Origin: JABDKH01 sp963768565
GTDB taxonomy: Bacteria > Bacteroidota > Rhodothermia > Rhodothermales > JABDKH01
Assembly: GCA_963768565.1 (NCBI GenBank)
Contig: CAVYIO010000029.1
Coordinates: forward strand, 31,177 to 95,176
DNA: 64,000 nt
Direction: 5' to 3'
Each line of letters starts with the position of its first letter. Positions within the stretch are counted from its first letter, which is position 1. Shown in pieces: positions 8,014 to 16,398 of this stretch. Both the position numbers and the translations under genes were made by a program. The notes below the pieces were generated by a model that was given only the letters and a program-made list of their open reading frames with translations, was not told where the DNA came from and did no database searches.

Positions 8014-9330
8014 CTATGAGCGACGGCTGCGCACGCGGCCGCTCTTCATGAATCCGTCGTAGTGTCTCATGAGCAGATGACTCTCCACCTGCTGGAGCGT
8101 GTCCAGCGCAACACCAACCATAATCAGGAGGCTCGTGCCTCCGAAGAAAAGTGCAAAGCCAGTCGTCACGCCTGCGCGCATTGCAAAGGCCGGGAAGATG
8201 GCCACAAATCCGAGAAACAATGCACCCGGTAGCGTTATCCGCGTCAGAATATTGTCGATGAACTCGCTCGTTTGCTTGCCCGGTCGGATGCCGGGGACGA
8301 AGCCTCCCTGCCGCTTCATGGTGTCCGCCATCTCTTTCGGGTTAACAGCGATCGCCGTGTAGAAGTACGTAAAGAAGACGCAGATCACGAAGAAGATGCT
8401 TGAATACCCCCATCCGGAGATATCATTGAACCAGGCACCGAACTGCTGCATGAACGCACTTTCGGGAAAGAACGTGGCGATCGTGGCCGGCACGAACATG
8501 ATCGACTGGGCGAAGATGATCGGCATCACCCCGGCTGCATTTACACGGAGCGGTAGATACTGCGTGGTGCCTCCGTAAACCTTCCGACCCACCACGCGCT
8601 TTGCATACTGCACAGGGATTCGGCGCATTCCCTGCGTAATGAGCACGACCCCCGCCGTGACGACCGCGAATATCGCGATCTCAAGAAGGAAGATGAAAAG
8701 GTTGTCCTTGAGTTGGAACTCGTTGACAAGGGCACTTGGGAAATGAGATACGATGGAGATCATGATGATCAGCGAGATCCCGTTTCCGACTCCGTTCTCG
8801 GTGATGCGCTCGCCTAACCACATGACGAACATGGTACCAGCCGTCAGAACGATCACCGTCGAGATCATAAAGAAGGTGGGAGCGATAGCAATCGCCTGCC
8901 CGGTAATCCCGTACTGCAGGTTGATTGCGAATCCGACGGACTGAACAGCCGTGATGCCGACGGTGCCGTAGCGCGTGAGCTGCGTGATCTTCCGCCGGCC
9001 GTCTTCACCTTCTCGCTGCAGCTTCTGGAAATACGGCACAACCGCACCCATCAGCTGGATGATGATAGAGGCCGTGATATACGGCATGATACCGAGCGCG
9101 AAGATCCCGGCTGCGCTAAAGGCTCCGCCAACAAACAGGTCAATGAACCCGAAAATATCATTCGGGTCACGGGTCTGGTTGATCGCTGCCAACTCCGCTG
9201 CATTCACGCCAGGGAGCGTGACATACGCGCCGAGTCGATAGACCAGCAGGATGCCCAGCGTATATGTAATACGACTGCGAAGATCTTCGATCTTCCAGAT
9301 GTTGCGTAGGCTTTCGGTAAATCTCGCCAT
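8014..9330 (-). CDS. secY: Protein translocase subunit SecY
   Basis: Intact, 438 residues with ten predicted membrane helices. It begins at a cytosolic helix (LRNIWKIEDLRSRITYTLG) and contains the plug-proximal and lateral gate helices. Conserved cytosolic loops are present: YFQKLQREGEDGRRKITQLT and the C5 loop with RPGKQTSEFIDNILTRITLP. It forms the channel for the Sec pathway with SecE/SecG. It follows rplO by 16 bases, the standard spc position. Confidence 0.98.
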   Translation of the reverse strand: MARFTESLRNIWKIEDLRSRITYTLGILLVYRLGAYVTLPGVNAAELAAINQTRDPNDIFGFIDLFVGGAFSAAGIFALGIMPYITASIIIQLMGAVVPYFQKLQREGEDGRRKITQLTRYGTVGITAVQSVGFAINLQYGITGQAIAIAPTFFMISTVIVLTAGTMFVMWLGERITENGVGNGISLIIMISIVSHFPSALVNEFQLKDNLFIFLLEIAIFAVVTAGVVLITQGMRRIPVQYAKRVVGRKVYGGTTQYLPLRVNAAGVMPIIFAQSIMFVPATIATFFPESAFMQQFGAWFNDISGWGYSSIFFVICVFFTYFYTAIAVNPKEMADTMKRQGGFVPGIRPGKQTSEFIDNILTRITLPGALFLGFVAIFPAFAMRAGVTTGFALFFGGTSLLIMVGVALDTLQQVESHLLMRHYDGFMKSGRVRSRRS

Positions 9331-9346
9331 GTGCTCCTAACGTCCG

Positions 9347-9823
9347 CTATGATGCAACCGACAGCTCAACTACGATCGCCGATCCGCCGGCGTCCTCAAT
9401 CTTCTTTCGACCCGACGCACTGAATCCGTGGGCGGAAACCACGAGCTTGGTTTTGAGCTCGCCGCCTCCCAGGATCTTGATCAGATCTTTGTTGCCGACA
9501 ACGCCTAGACCGGCAAGCACCGCGGGGGTTACTTCTGCGCCCGGCGCCAACCGACCATCCGTCACGAGTTGTTCAAGGCGGGAGACGTTGACAGCGCTGT
9601 ATTCCTTACGATTGCGGTTCGTGAAACCGAACTTCGGCACCCTGCGCTGGAGTGGCATCTGCCCCCCTTCGAACCACGCCCGCGACTTGGCGCCCGCGCG
9701 GCTCTTCTGGCCTTTGTTTCCTTTCGTCGAGCTGTGACCGCCGTAGCCCGATCCGACACCGCGCGCGATTCTCTTCCGGTTCTTCGTCGCGCCCTTGGCG
9801 TGCTTGAGATTACTGAGATCCAT
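9347..9823 (-). CDS. rplO: 50S ribosomal protein L15
   Basis: Intact, 158 residues. The N-terminus is MDLSNLKHAKGATKNRKRIA followed by the Gly/Lys-rich GRG-type 23S-binding segment (GVGSGYGGHSSTKGNKGQKS). The C-terminal domain reads LKTKLVVSAHGFSASGRKKI. An AAGGA motif 6 bases before the ATG serves as a ribosome-binding site. It lies directly upstream of secY. Confidence 0.97.
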   Translation of the reverse strand: MDLSNLKHAKGATKNRKRIARGVGSGYGGHSSTKGNKGQKSRAGAKSRAWFEGGQMPLQRRVPKFGFTNRNRKEYSAVNVSRLEQLVTDGRLAPGAEVTPAVLAGLGVVGNKDLIKILGGGELKTKLVVSAHGFSASGRKKIEDAGGSAIVVELSVAS

Positions 9824-9894
9824 CGTGTATCCTTGCTAATGCGCCCACCCCTGTTGGCGGACTCGCGTGGTCTGTTTGCGGTAAGACTCTTGAG

Positions 9895-10421
9895 TTAGTC
9901 GTCTTTGTCCCGGGAGGTCTTCTTTGGTGCAGCCTTCTTCGCGGCCGGTTTCTTGGCCGCAGTCTTCTTGGCCGCAGTCTTCTTGTCGCAGTCTTCTTTG
10001 TCGCAGTTTTTTTCGTGGCCGTTTTCTTGGTGGCCGTCTTCTTGGCCGCAGGTTTCTTCGCGGCCGTCTTCTTCGTAGCTGCCTTCCTGGCTGCCGATTT
10101 CTTCGCGGGTGCCTTCTTCGCTGCAGGCTTCTCACCGGCGCCGTCCGTACCCGCCTTCTCAGGGGAGCTCGGAACTACGGCCGCCTTTCCGGATGAAGCC
10201 GCGCCGGCGACCTTCTTCCTGGCCGGACTCGGGGCGTCTGAAGCCATCTCAAGCTTGACAAGGTGCGAAACGCGCCTGACCATTCCGCGAATCTGTGGCG
10301 AGTCGTTATGCAGAACGGTGTGGTGCATACGACGAAGGCCCAACGCCTCGAGCGTGCGCTTCTGACGTCCCGTCTGGCGGATCGCGCTGCGTACCTGCGT
10401 AATTTTCAGCTTACTAGCCAT
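9895..10421 (-). CDS. rpmD: 50S ribosomal protein L30 with long Lys/Ala-rich repeat tail (one indel)
   Basis: Residues 1-58 are a complete L30 (MASKLKITQVRSAIRQTGRQ to SHLVKLE), already the whole length of the usual protein. The frame continues for about 115 more residues: a Ser/Ala/Pro linker, then a tail of Ala-Ala/Ala-Thr-Lys-Lys pentapeptides (PAAKK, TAAKK, TATKK) like histone H1 or HU tails. At about 9984 a repeat unit lacks one base and the raw frame becomes Arg-rich, running into rplO and stopping at 9810. Restoring the base keeps the repeats and ends KKTSRDKDD at 9895, 71 bases before rplO. A run of seven A (minus strand; 10007-10013) lies just upstream of the break. The tail is probably RNA- or DNA-binding by composition only. 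Confidence 0.88.
9899..10140 (-). repeat. 15-base tandem repeats encoding Lys-Lys-Thr-Ala-Ala/Thr units
   Basis: Within rpmD the minus strand repeats an imperfect 15-base unit (AAGAAGACTGCGGCC and variants, e.g. AAGAAAACGGCCACG) many times. Each codes for a pentapeptide Lys-Lys-(Thr/Pro/Ala)-Ala-(Ala/Thr). Copy number in such repeats can change by slippage, and the repeats are also prone to assembly error; one unit here lacks a base. Confidence 0.85.
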
Positions 10422-10458
10422 CTATCTCTTCTGTTAAACCTGATCGGGTTTCCCCAAC

Positions 10459-10983
10459 TCAACCTTCGAATACCTTCCGCAGCGGTATGCCGCGACGTTT
10501 GGCGACCTCGAGCGGATCCTCCAGCTGCTTCAGTGCATCGATCGTTGCCTTGACCTGGTTGTGCGGGTTGCTCGAACCAAGCGACTTCGACAGGATGTCG
10601 GTGTAACCCGCACACTCGAGCACGGCCCGAACACCACCGCCGGCGATTACGCCGGTACCGGGCGCAGCCGGCTTGAGGAGAACACGACCTGAGTCTTTGC
10701 GACCAACGACCGGGTGCGGGATCGTGCCTTTTGTCCTGGGAACCGGAAACATCTTCTTCTTGGCGTCTTCGGTTCCTTTGGAGATAGCGTCCGCGACTTC
10801 GTTGGCCTTTCCGAGTCCGGCTGCAACGTTGCCCTTGCCATCGCCGACCACAACAACGGCGTTGAACGAGAAACGTCGACCGCCCTTAACGACCTTCGCC
10901 ACTCGCTTCACAGAAACGAGTCGCTCGATGTGATCGGACGGCTCCTTGCGTTCCCGCGTTTGTCTACCTCTTCCCTTCGCCAT
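10459..10983 (-). CDS. rpsE: 30S ribosomal protein S5
   Basis: Intact, 174 residues. The double-stranded-RNA-binding-like N domain reads RLVSVKRVAKVVKGGRRFSF, and the C domain shows GVIAGGGVRAVLECAGYTDI and SKSLGSSNPHNQVKATIDAL. It functions in decoding accuracy and 30S helicase activity with S3/S4. Spacing is 37 bases to rpmD and 34 bases from rplR. Confidence 0.98.
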   Translation of the reverse strand: MAKGRGRQTRERKEPSDHIERLVSVKRVAKVVKGGRRFSFNAVVVVGDGKGNVAAGLGKANEVADAISKGTEDAKKKMFPVPRTKGTIPHPVVGRKDSGRVLLKPAAPGTGVIAGGGVRAVLECAGYTDILSKSLGSSNPHNQVKATIDALKQLEDPLEVAKRRGIPLRKVFEG

Positions 10984-11017
10984 GCTTGTTGCTCTTCTTT
11001 GGCTTTGTTATGCCGTG

Positions 11018-11374
11018 CTAAAACTTAAGACCGCCTTCCCGCGCACCGTCGGCAAGTGCACGCACGCGGCCATGATACTTGTACCCGTTGCGATCGAACA
11101 CAGCCGACGACAGTCCCGCCTCCGAGGCTCGCCGCACGAGCAGCTTCCCAACGGCCGCCGCCCGCTCGACCGGGCTCTTGCCTTCGACGTCATCATCATG
11201 AGTACTTGCCGCAGCAAGCGTCCGTCCGTTGATGTCGTCGATCAATTGCGCATAGATATGGCGACTCGACCTGAACACGGAGAGTCTTGGACGCTCTGCC
11301 GTACCTGAAATCCGCCGACGGATTCCTTTCTTGACACGCGCCCTTCGTACAGCCTTGCGATTCTTTACTGCCAT
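11018..11374 (-). CDS. rplR: 50S ribosomal protein L18
   Basis: Intact, 118 residues. It begins MAVKNRKAVRRARVKKGIRR and contains RPRLSVFRSSRHIYAQLIDD and the C-terminal YKYHGRVRALADGAREGGLKF-type end that binds 5S rRNA. Standard place between rplF and rpsE. Confidence 0.98.
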   Translation of the reverse strand: MAVKNRKAVRRARVKKGIRRRISGTAERPRLSVFRSSRHIYAQLIDDINGRTLAAASTHDDDVEGKSPVERAAAVGKLLVRRASEAGLSSAVFDRNGYKYHGRVRALADGAREGGLKF

Positions 11375-11416
11375 GATTCATTTCAGACGCCATAAACAGC
11401 GTCGGTTATTCACTGA

Positions 11417-11971
11417 CTATCTGGCTGCCGTCTTGCCAGCCTTCCTTCGGACATACTCGCCCACATACCTCACGCCTTTACCCTTATAGGGCTCCGGTGG
11501 ACGCAGCGAACGAATCTTGGCGGCCACCTGGCCTACCATTTGCTTGTCGATACCTTCCACGACGATAATCGAATTCTTCCCGCGCTTCGCGTCGACATCT
11601 ATCGAGACTCCTTCCGGAGGCACGAAGAAGATCGGGTGCGAGTAGCCGAGAGCCAGTTCCAGGACTTCGCCTGATACCGTGGCACGATACCCAACACCGA
11701 TCACTTCCAGCTCGCGGCGATAGCCATCGGTCACACCGACAACCATATTGTCGATGAGCGAACGGTAAAGTCCGTGCATCGACTTGTGCCGCTTCTGCTC
11801 TGTAGGCCGACTGACGACCAATTCGTCATTTTCCATCGATAACCGGATATCCGGATCGACTTGCAATGACAGCTCTCCGCGAGGTCCTTTTACGGTCACG
11901 AAATTATTCGCACCGATATCCACCGTGACCTTATCCGCAATTGCGATCGGAAGATTCCCAACACGTGACAT
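11417..11971 (-). CDS. rplF: 50S ribosomal protein L6
   Basis: Intact, 184 residues, two tandem L6 folds. It starts MSRVGNLPIAIADKVTVDIG with VTVKGPRGELSLQ; the C-terminal repeat carries DKQMVGQVAAKIRSLRPPEP and GKGVRYVGEYVRRKAGKTAA. It sits at the factor-binding site near the base of the L7/L12 stalk. 46 bases after rpsH. Confidence 0.98.
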   Translation of the reverse strand: MSRVGNLPIAIADKVTVDIGANNFVTVKGPRGELSLQVDPDIRLSMENDELVVSRPTEQKRHKSMHGLYRSLIDNMVVGVTDGYRRELEVIGVGYRATVSGEVLELALGYSHPIFFVPPEGVSIDVDAKRGKNSIIVVEGIDKQMVGQVAAKIRSLRPPEPYKGKGVRYVGEYVRRKAGKTAAR

Positions 11972-12017
11972 CGTCTAATACCCTTCTCTAACTGTAGCGC
12001 TTCCTGAAGTCCGCCGT

Positions 12018-12419
12018 CTAGTACACAAAGGCGAGGACCTCGCCGCCAACGTTGACTCGTCGAGCCTCCTTGTCCGTCATAACACCGCTGGACGTCGACA
12101 CGATTGCGATGCCCAGTCCGTTTCGAACGCGGGGCAACTCTCTCGCATTGACGTACTTGCGGAGGCCGGGGCTCGACACTCGGCGCAGACTCTTGATAGC
12201 AGGCTCCCCACCGCGACCATATTTCAGGTAGATGCGGATCAGTCCCTGCTTGCCGTCGTCGACGTTGATGAAGCGGCGCACGTATCCTTTATCAACCAGT
12301 ATCTCGGTGATTGCCCGCTTCAATTTCGACGCCGGCACATCGAGGTGCATGTGTCCAGCCGCCAGCGCATTTCTAACCCGCGTCAGGTAGTCTGCCACTG
12401 GATCTGTCGTCGTACTCAT
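12018..12419 (-). CDS. rpsH: 30S ribosomal protein S8
   Basis: Intact, 133 residues. The N domain reads DPVADYLTRVRNALAAGHMH and the C domain has NGLGIAIVSTSSGVMTDKEA followed by GGEVLAFVY, the S8 C-terminal signature. S8 binds 16S helix 21 and is often the autoregulator of the spc operon. 56 bases follow rpsN. Confidence 0.98.
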   Translation of the reverse strand: MSTTTDPVADYLTRVRNALAAGHMHLDVPASKLKRAITEILVDKGYVRRFINVDDGKQGLIRIYLKYGRGGEPAIKSLRRVSSPGLRKYVNARELPRVRNGLGIAIVSTSSGVMTDKEARRVNVGGEVLAFVY

Positions 12420-12475
12420 TTGCTCTCAGTTCAAGTATCAATACTGTCGCAACGCATGCTGGCGCCGCGTTTGCC

Positions 12476-12745
12476 TTACCAACTCGATTTCCGGACTCCG
12501 GGAATCTTGCCTTCAAGGGCCATCTCGCGAAAGACGATCCTCGATACGCCAAATTTCCGGATATAACCACGTGACCGTCCCGTGAACGAACACCGATTGC
12601 GGAGCCGCACAGCGCTCGAGTCACGCGGTAGTTTCTGAAGAAGCACCCACTCGCCGGCATCTTTCAGCGCCTTGCGTCGGGCAGCGTATTTCGTCACCAG
12701 GCGGCGACGTTTGGCTTCTCGTGCTATTGAACTCTTCTTTGCCAT
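12476..12745 (-). CDS. rpsN: 30S ribosomal protein S14, zinc-free type
   Basis: Intact, 89 residues, the long zinc-free type. It starts MAKKSSIAREAKRRRLVTKY; the region that carries CxxC pairs in short S14 reads RLRNRCSFTGRSRGYIRKFG with only one Cys. It ends FREMALEGKIPGVRKSSW. Standard spc position after rplE (24 bases). Confidence 0.98.
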   Translation of the reverse strand: MAKKSSIAREAKRRRLVTKYAARRKALKDAGEWVLLQKLPRDSSAVRLRNRCSFTGRSRGYIRKFGVSRIVFREMALEGKIPGVRKSSW

Positions 12746-12769
12746 ATAAAGCGGTTGTTTTTTGTAGAC

Positions 12770-13354
12770 CTAGGCGGTCTCGACTACCTCTTCGCTGCGC
12801 CGAACAAACGGCATCCCAAGCGCCTTGAGAAGTGCATGTCCCTCCTCATCGGTCTCAGCCGTCGTGACGAACGTCACATCGAATCCGCTGATGCGGTCGA
12901 TCTTGTCGATGTTGATTTCCGGGAAAATGATCTGCTCCTTGATCCCAAGCGTGTAGTTGCCGCGGCCATCGAAGCTCTTATCGGGAACTCCCCGAAAGTC
13001 GCGTACCCGGGGAAGAGCCAGTGCGATCAGCCGATCGACGAACTCCCACATCACATCGCCTCTCAGCGTTGCATGCGCACCGATAGGCATACCCTGCCTC
13101 AGTTTGAAGTTCGAGACGCTTTTGCGTGCCTTCGTCACGGCCGGATGTTGTCCGGTTACCTGCCGGATCTCCGACACGGCGTCATCGAGGGCCTTCTTGT
13201 TGGCCACCGCCAACCCGACACCCTTGTTGACGATTACTTTGACGAGACGCGGGACCTGCATGACGTTCGAGTATCCGAACTGCTTTGTCAGCGCCGGGAC
13301 GACCTCGTCGTGGTAGAAGGTCTTGAGGTTGGGCTTGTAGTTATCTATCTCCAT
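12770..13354 (-). CDS. rplE: 50S ribosomal protein L5
   Basis: Intact, 194 residues. It shows VPRLVKVIVNKGVGLAVANK, VTKARKSVSNFKLRQGMPIG and NYTLGIKEQIIFPEINIDKI, all typical of the 5S-binding L5, and ends with a short extension beyond ALLKALGMPF. 33 bases after rplX. Confidence 0.98.
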   Translation of the reverse strand: MEIDNYKPNLKTFYHDEVVPALTKQFGYSNVMQVPRLVKVIVNKGVGLAVANKKALDDAVSEIRQVTGQHPAVTKARKSVSNFKLRQGMPIGAHATLRGDVMWEFVDRLIALALPRVRDFRGVPDKSFDGRGNYTLGIKEQIIFPEINIDKIDRISGFDVTFVTTAETDEEGHALLKALGMPFVRRSEEVVETA

Positions 13355-13387
13355 CGGTCAGCACGTACTGGCGTTCAGAAACGCCTT

Positions 13388-13744
13388 CTAGTGATCGAGT
13401 TCTTCACCGGTCGTCTTGGCGTACCGAATCCACCGGGTACCACCGGTATCTGGATCCGCTATCTGCTTCCGACCAATTCGCGTCGGCACACCCGCCGAGT
13501 CGAGGGGCATTACGTTCGAGAGGTTAATCGGCATCTCGCGCTCCACGCGTCCGCCCTGGGGGTAAGTCGCGTTGGGTTTCATGTGCTTTACGCGCATGTT
13601 GACACCCTCCACGATTACTCGCTCCTTCTGACGGAACACACGCAGCACCTTGCCTTCCTTTCCCTTCTCGTTACCCGCAATGACTCGCACGGAGTCGCCC
13701 TTGCGCACGTGAAGTTTCTTCTGCTTGTTCATCGTTCTCGGCAT
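13388..13744 (-). CDS. rplX: 50S ribosomal protein L24
   Basis: 118 residues from the chosen ATG at 13744 (MPRTMNKQKKLHVRKGDSVR). An AAGGAAGAG motif lies just upstream, favouring this start over a GTG 21 bases earlier. The KOW motif RVIAGNEKGKEGKVLRVF and RVIVEGVNMRVKHMKPN are diagnostic. It nucleates 50S assembly near the exit tunnel. Located between rplN and rplE. Confidence 0.96.
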   Translation of the reverse strand: MPRTMNKQKKLHVRKGDSVRVIAGNEKGKEGKVLRVFRQKERVIVEGVNMRVKHMKPNATYPQGGRVEREMPINLSNVMPLDSAGVPTRIGRKQIADPDTGGTRWIRYAKTTGEELDH

Positions 13745-13788
13745 AATCTCTTCCTTCCTGGTCACCCGCTGGCAACCGGCAATAGTCG

Positions 13789-14157
13789 CTAAAGGACCTC
13801 TGGTGCGAGCGACACAATTCGCATGTACTGGCGCTCACGAAGTTCACGTGCGACGGGTCCAAAGATTCGAGTCCCGCGTGGCTCGCCCTGTGGATTCAAC
13901 AGAACGGCCGCGTTCTCATCGAAACGGATATACGATCCATCGCTTCTACGAAATTCTTTTCTCGTGCGGACGACAACGGCGCGCGACACTTCTCCCTTCT
14001 TTACCCCGCCTCCCGGAATCGCGCTCTTGACCGACACCACAATGGTGTCGCCAACGCGCGCATACCGTCGGCCACTTCCGCCCAGCACGCGGATACAGAG
14101 GACTTCCTTCGCCCCGCTGTTGTCCGCCACCTTGAGCCTTGTCTCCTGCTGTATCAT
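13789..14157 (-). CDS. rplN: 50S ribosomal protein L14
   Basis: Intact, 122 residues, the normal L14 length. It starts MIQQETRLKVADNSGAKEVL and has SAIPGGGVKKGEVSRAVVVR and the C-terminal REYMRIVSLAPEVL-like end (here RQYMRIVSLAPEVL). Contacts 16S helix 14 in bridge B8. Standard order rpsQ-rplN-rplX. Confidence 0.98.
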   Translation of the reverse strand: MIQQETRLKVADNSGAKEVLCIRVLGGSGRRYARVGDTIVVSVKSAIPGGGVKKGEVSRAVVVRTRKEFRRSDGSYIRFDENAAVLLNPQGEPRGTRIFGPVARELRERQYMRIVSLAPEVL

Positions 14158-14202
14158 GACTCGAAACTTGTCTAGTACACCGGCAATCGTCCGGCCGGTT
14201 TG

Positions 14203-14466
14203 TTACTTGGCTCGCTCGACGACTTCAACGAGGCGCCAGCGCTTGTTACGGCTCAGTGGCTTCGTTTCCATAATGCGAACGGTGTCACCTTCCTGCGCGT
14301 CATTGGTCTCATCGTGAGCCATAAGCCGCGTAGTCTTCTTAATGAACTTCCCGTAGATCGGGTGTTTGATCTGCCGGCGGATGGCGACCGAAATGGACTT
14401 GTCCATCTTGCTGCTGACCACCACTCCGACTCGCTCCTTCCTTGCGTTTCTTGCTGTCTGTTCCAT
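14203..14466 (-). CDS. rpsQ: 30S ribosomal protein S17
   Basis: Intact, 87 residues, OB fold. It reads ERVGVVVSSKMDKSISVAIR and HPIYGKFIKKTTRLMAHDET, with GDTVRIMETKPLSRNKRWRL near the C-terminus. Located 60 bases after rpmC and 45 before rplN. Confidence 0.98.
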   Translation of the reverse strand: MEQTARNARKERVGVVVSSKMDKSISVAIRRQIKHPIYGKFIKKTTRLMAHDETNDAQEGDTVRIMETKPLSRNKRWRLVEVVERAK

Positions 14467-14526
14467 CTATCTCCCTGGCTTGGTGAGCCGTGTACCGTTC
14501 CTCACCAACTACCAATTGCCTCGTAT

Positions 14527-14724
14527 CTAGGTCGTTGCCGTTTCTTTCTGTTTCAAAATTGTCTTGAGTCGCGCTATGAGTCGCCGCTTTTCGCGAATGA
14601 TCATCGGGTTCGGCAACTCGGCAATCGCGTGCTGAAAATGCAGCTGGCGCAACTGGTCGGTCTCCTCCCGCACGCGCTCCGCGATCTCGTCGAGACTCAG
14701 CTCGCTTATTTCTTTTGCTTTCAT
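14527..14724 (-). CDS. rpmC: 50S ribosomal protein L29
   Basis: Intact, 65 residues, all helical. MKAKEISELSLDEIAERVRE at the start and a C-terminal RRLIARLKTILKQKE are typical. It binds near the exit tunnel next to L23. 23 bases after rplP. Confidence 0.97.
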   Translation of the reverse strand: MKAKEISELSLDEIAERVREETDQLRQLHFQHAIAELPNPMIIREKRRLIARLKTILKQKETATT

Positions 14725-14747
14725 CTGATTACGTATCTGTCAGGGCT

Positions 14748-15173
14748 TTACGAGTCGCTATAGTCGGGTCGTTTGACGACCGTCGTCAGAATCGGAAGCT
14801 TGTGACGCGCCAGGCGCATGGCCTCGACGGCGAGGTCGTAAGGAATTCCACCGCCCACTTCAAAGAGGACCGTGCCGGGCTTCACTACGGCTACCCAGTA
14901 TTCAGGAGATCCCTTTCCCTTACCCATCCTTACTTCCGCCGGCTTCTTCGTGATGGGTTTGTCAGGGAAGATCCGAATCCACACCTTTCCCGTACGTTTC
15001 ATGCGCCGGGTCATCGCAATTCGAGCGGCCTCAATCTGGCGACTCGTGATGCGCCCCGGTTCCAGTGCTTTGATGCCGAAATCTCCGAAAGACACTTGCG
15101 TACCTCGGCCAGCCACACCCTTGATGCGGCCCTTCATCATCTTCCGGTACTTCGTACGCTTGGGCATCAACAT
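14748..15173 (-). CDS. rplP: 50S ribosomal protein L16
   Basis: Intact, 141 residues. The start MLMPKRTKYRKMMKGRIKGV is the usual L16 N-terminus; an in-frame ATG two codons later is less likely. It contains RVWIRIFPDKPITKKPAEVRM-type sequence (here KVWIRIFPDKPITKKPAEVR) and MGKGKGSPEYWVAVVKPG. L16 organises the A site. 31 bases after rpsC. Confidence 0.98.
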   Translation of the reverse strand: MLMPKRTKYRKMMKGRIKGVAGRGTQVSFGDFGIKALEPGRITSRQIEAARIAMTRRMKRTGKVWIRIFPDKPITKKPAEVRMGKGKGSPEYWVAVVKPGTVLFEVGGGIPYDLAVEAMRLARHKLPILTTVVKRPDYSDS

Positions 15174-15204
15174 GATTCTATTCTCCGTCTAAATCGATCT
15201 ATCT

Positions 15205-15948
15205 CTACTGGTCCTTGTTTCGTCCGCTCTTTTCGCGCCGCCTTCTTCCGCGGGCCGTACGCTCGGGCTGCATCTGCTGCATCTGCTGACGCTGGGCCTG
15301 TATGTTGGGGCTGAGATCGGGCCGGCCGAGGATTTCTCCTCGATAGATCCAGACCTTGACACCCGTCGTTCCATAAATCGTGAAGGCGGTCGCTGCCGCA
15401 TAATCGATGTCGGCACGAACCGTATGCAATGGCACACGGCCCTCCAGGTACTGCTCGGTACGGCCCATTTCTGCGCCTCCCAGTCGGCCCGAAACTTTGA
15501 TTCGAATCCCTTCAGCTCCCATGCGCATGGCCGCCGTCAGTGACTGCTTCATCGCACGCCTGAACGAAACCCGGCCCTCCAGCTGCTGAGCGATATTCTG
15601 CGCCACGAGGCTGGCATCGAGCTCCGGCCTCTTGATCTCGTTGATGTTGATCTGGATATCCTTGTTCGTAAGCTTCTTGATCTCCTCGCGCAGCTTCTCA
15701 ACCTCGGTACCGCCTCGCCCGATCACGACTCCAGGCCGACTTGTGTGGAGAGTCAGGATCACACGCTTCGGTGTCCTCTCGACGACCACACGGCTGAGTC
15801 CGGCACGGCGGAGTCTCGCCGACAAATAGTCACGGATTTCCCGATCCTCAACCAGCTTTCCGGCGAAGTCTTTCTCAGCGTACCAGTTCGAATCCCAGCC
15901 ACGAATGATGCCGAGTCGAAATCCGATGGGATGTGTTTTCTGTCCCAA
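15205..15948 (-). CDS. rpsC: 30S ribosomal protein S3
   Basis: Intact, 247 residues. N-terminus MGQKTHPIGFRLGIIRGWDS, KH domain with VVIGRGGTEVEKLREEIKKL (GxxG loop present), and the S3 C domain with GRLGGAEMGRTEQYLEGRVP. The last 30 or so residues form a Gln/Met then Arg/Lys tail (AQRQQMQQMQPERTARGRRR). It lines the mRNA entry channel. 47 bases after rplV. Confidence 0.98.
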   Translation of the reverse strand: MGQKTHPIGFRLGIIRGWDSNWYAEKDFAGKLVEDREIRDYLSARLRRAGLSRVVVERTPKRVILTLHTSRPGVVIGRGGTEVEKLREEIKKLTNKDIQININEIKRPELDASLVAQNIAQQLEGRVSFRRAMKQSLTAAMRMGAEGIRIKVSGRLGGAEMGRTEQYLEGRVPLHTVRADIDYAAATAFTIYGTTGVKVWIYRGEILGRPDLSPNIQAQRQQMQQMQPERTARGRRRREKSGRNKDQ

Positions 15949-15995
15949 TGTATTGTTCAGTTAGTGCTAGAGATTTGAGCGGAGACTGCGGTCAT

Positions 15996-16361
15996 CTATT
16001 CTTCTTCGTCAGAGCTTTCATTCTCCGTCGACACAACGACGGTAAGATGGCTCGTGCGTTTGAGTATGCGGTGCGCTCGGCCACGCGGTTGTGGACGGTA
16101 GCGCTTGAAGGTCGGGCCCGCATCAACGCGTATCTCGCTGATGACGAGTGCGGTTTCATCAAAACGCTCGTCTGGATTCAGATCCATCAAGTTGTGAACG
16201 GCCGACAGGATGGTCGTCTTGACCGTGCTGGTAACCTTCTGAGGCAAAAAGTTGAGGATGCTCAAAGCTTCCGGTACGGGCTTGCCACGCACGACGTTTA
16301 CCACCGGGCGCATCTTGCGCGGCGAACTGCGAATATGTTTTCTGACCGCTCTTGCTTCCAT
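15996..16361 (-). CDS. rplV: 50S ribosomal protein L22
   Basis: Intact, 121 residues. It has VRKHIRSSPRKMRPVVNVVR near the start and RYRPQPRGRAHRILKRTSHL for the C-terminal core; the tunnel hairpin lies between. A short acidic end ENESSDEEE is added. 37 bases after rpsS. Confidence 0.98.
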   Translation of the reverse strand: MEARAVRKHIRSSPRKMRPVVNVVRGKPVPEALSILNFLPQKVTSTVKTTILSAVHNLMDLNPDERFDETALVISEIRVDAGPTFKRYRPQPRGRAHRILKRTSHLTVVVSTENESSDEEE

Positions 16362-16398
16362 GACTATGCTCCTTACTAGGCTGATTCAACCACGCCTG

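Noticed and set aside
12755..13792. A 345-codon plus-strand frame across rplE and rplX
   Set aside because: It crosses two certain ribosomal genes and their spacer; composition is antisense-like.
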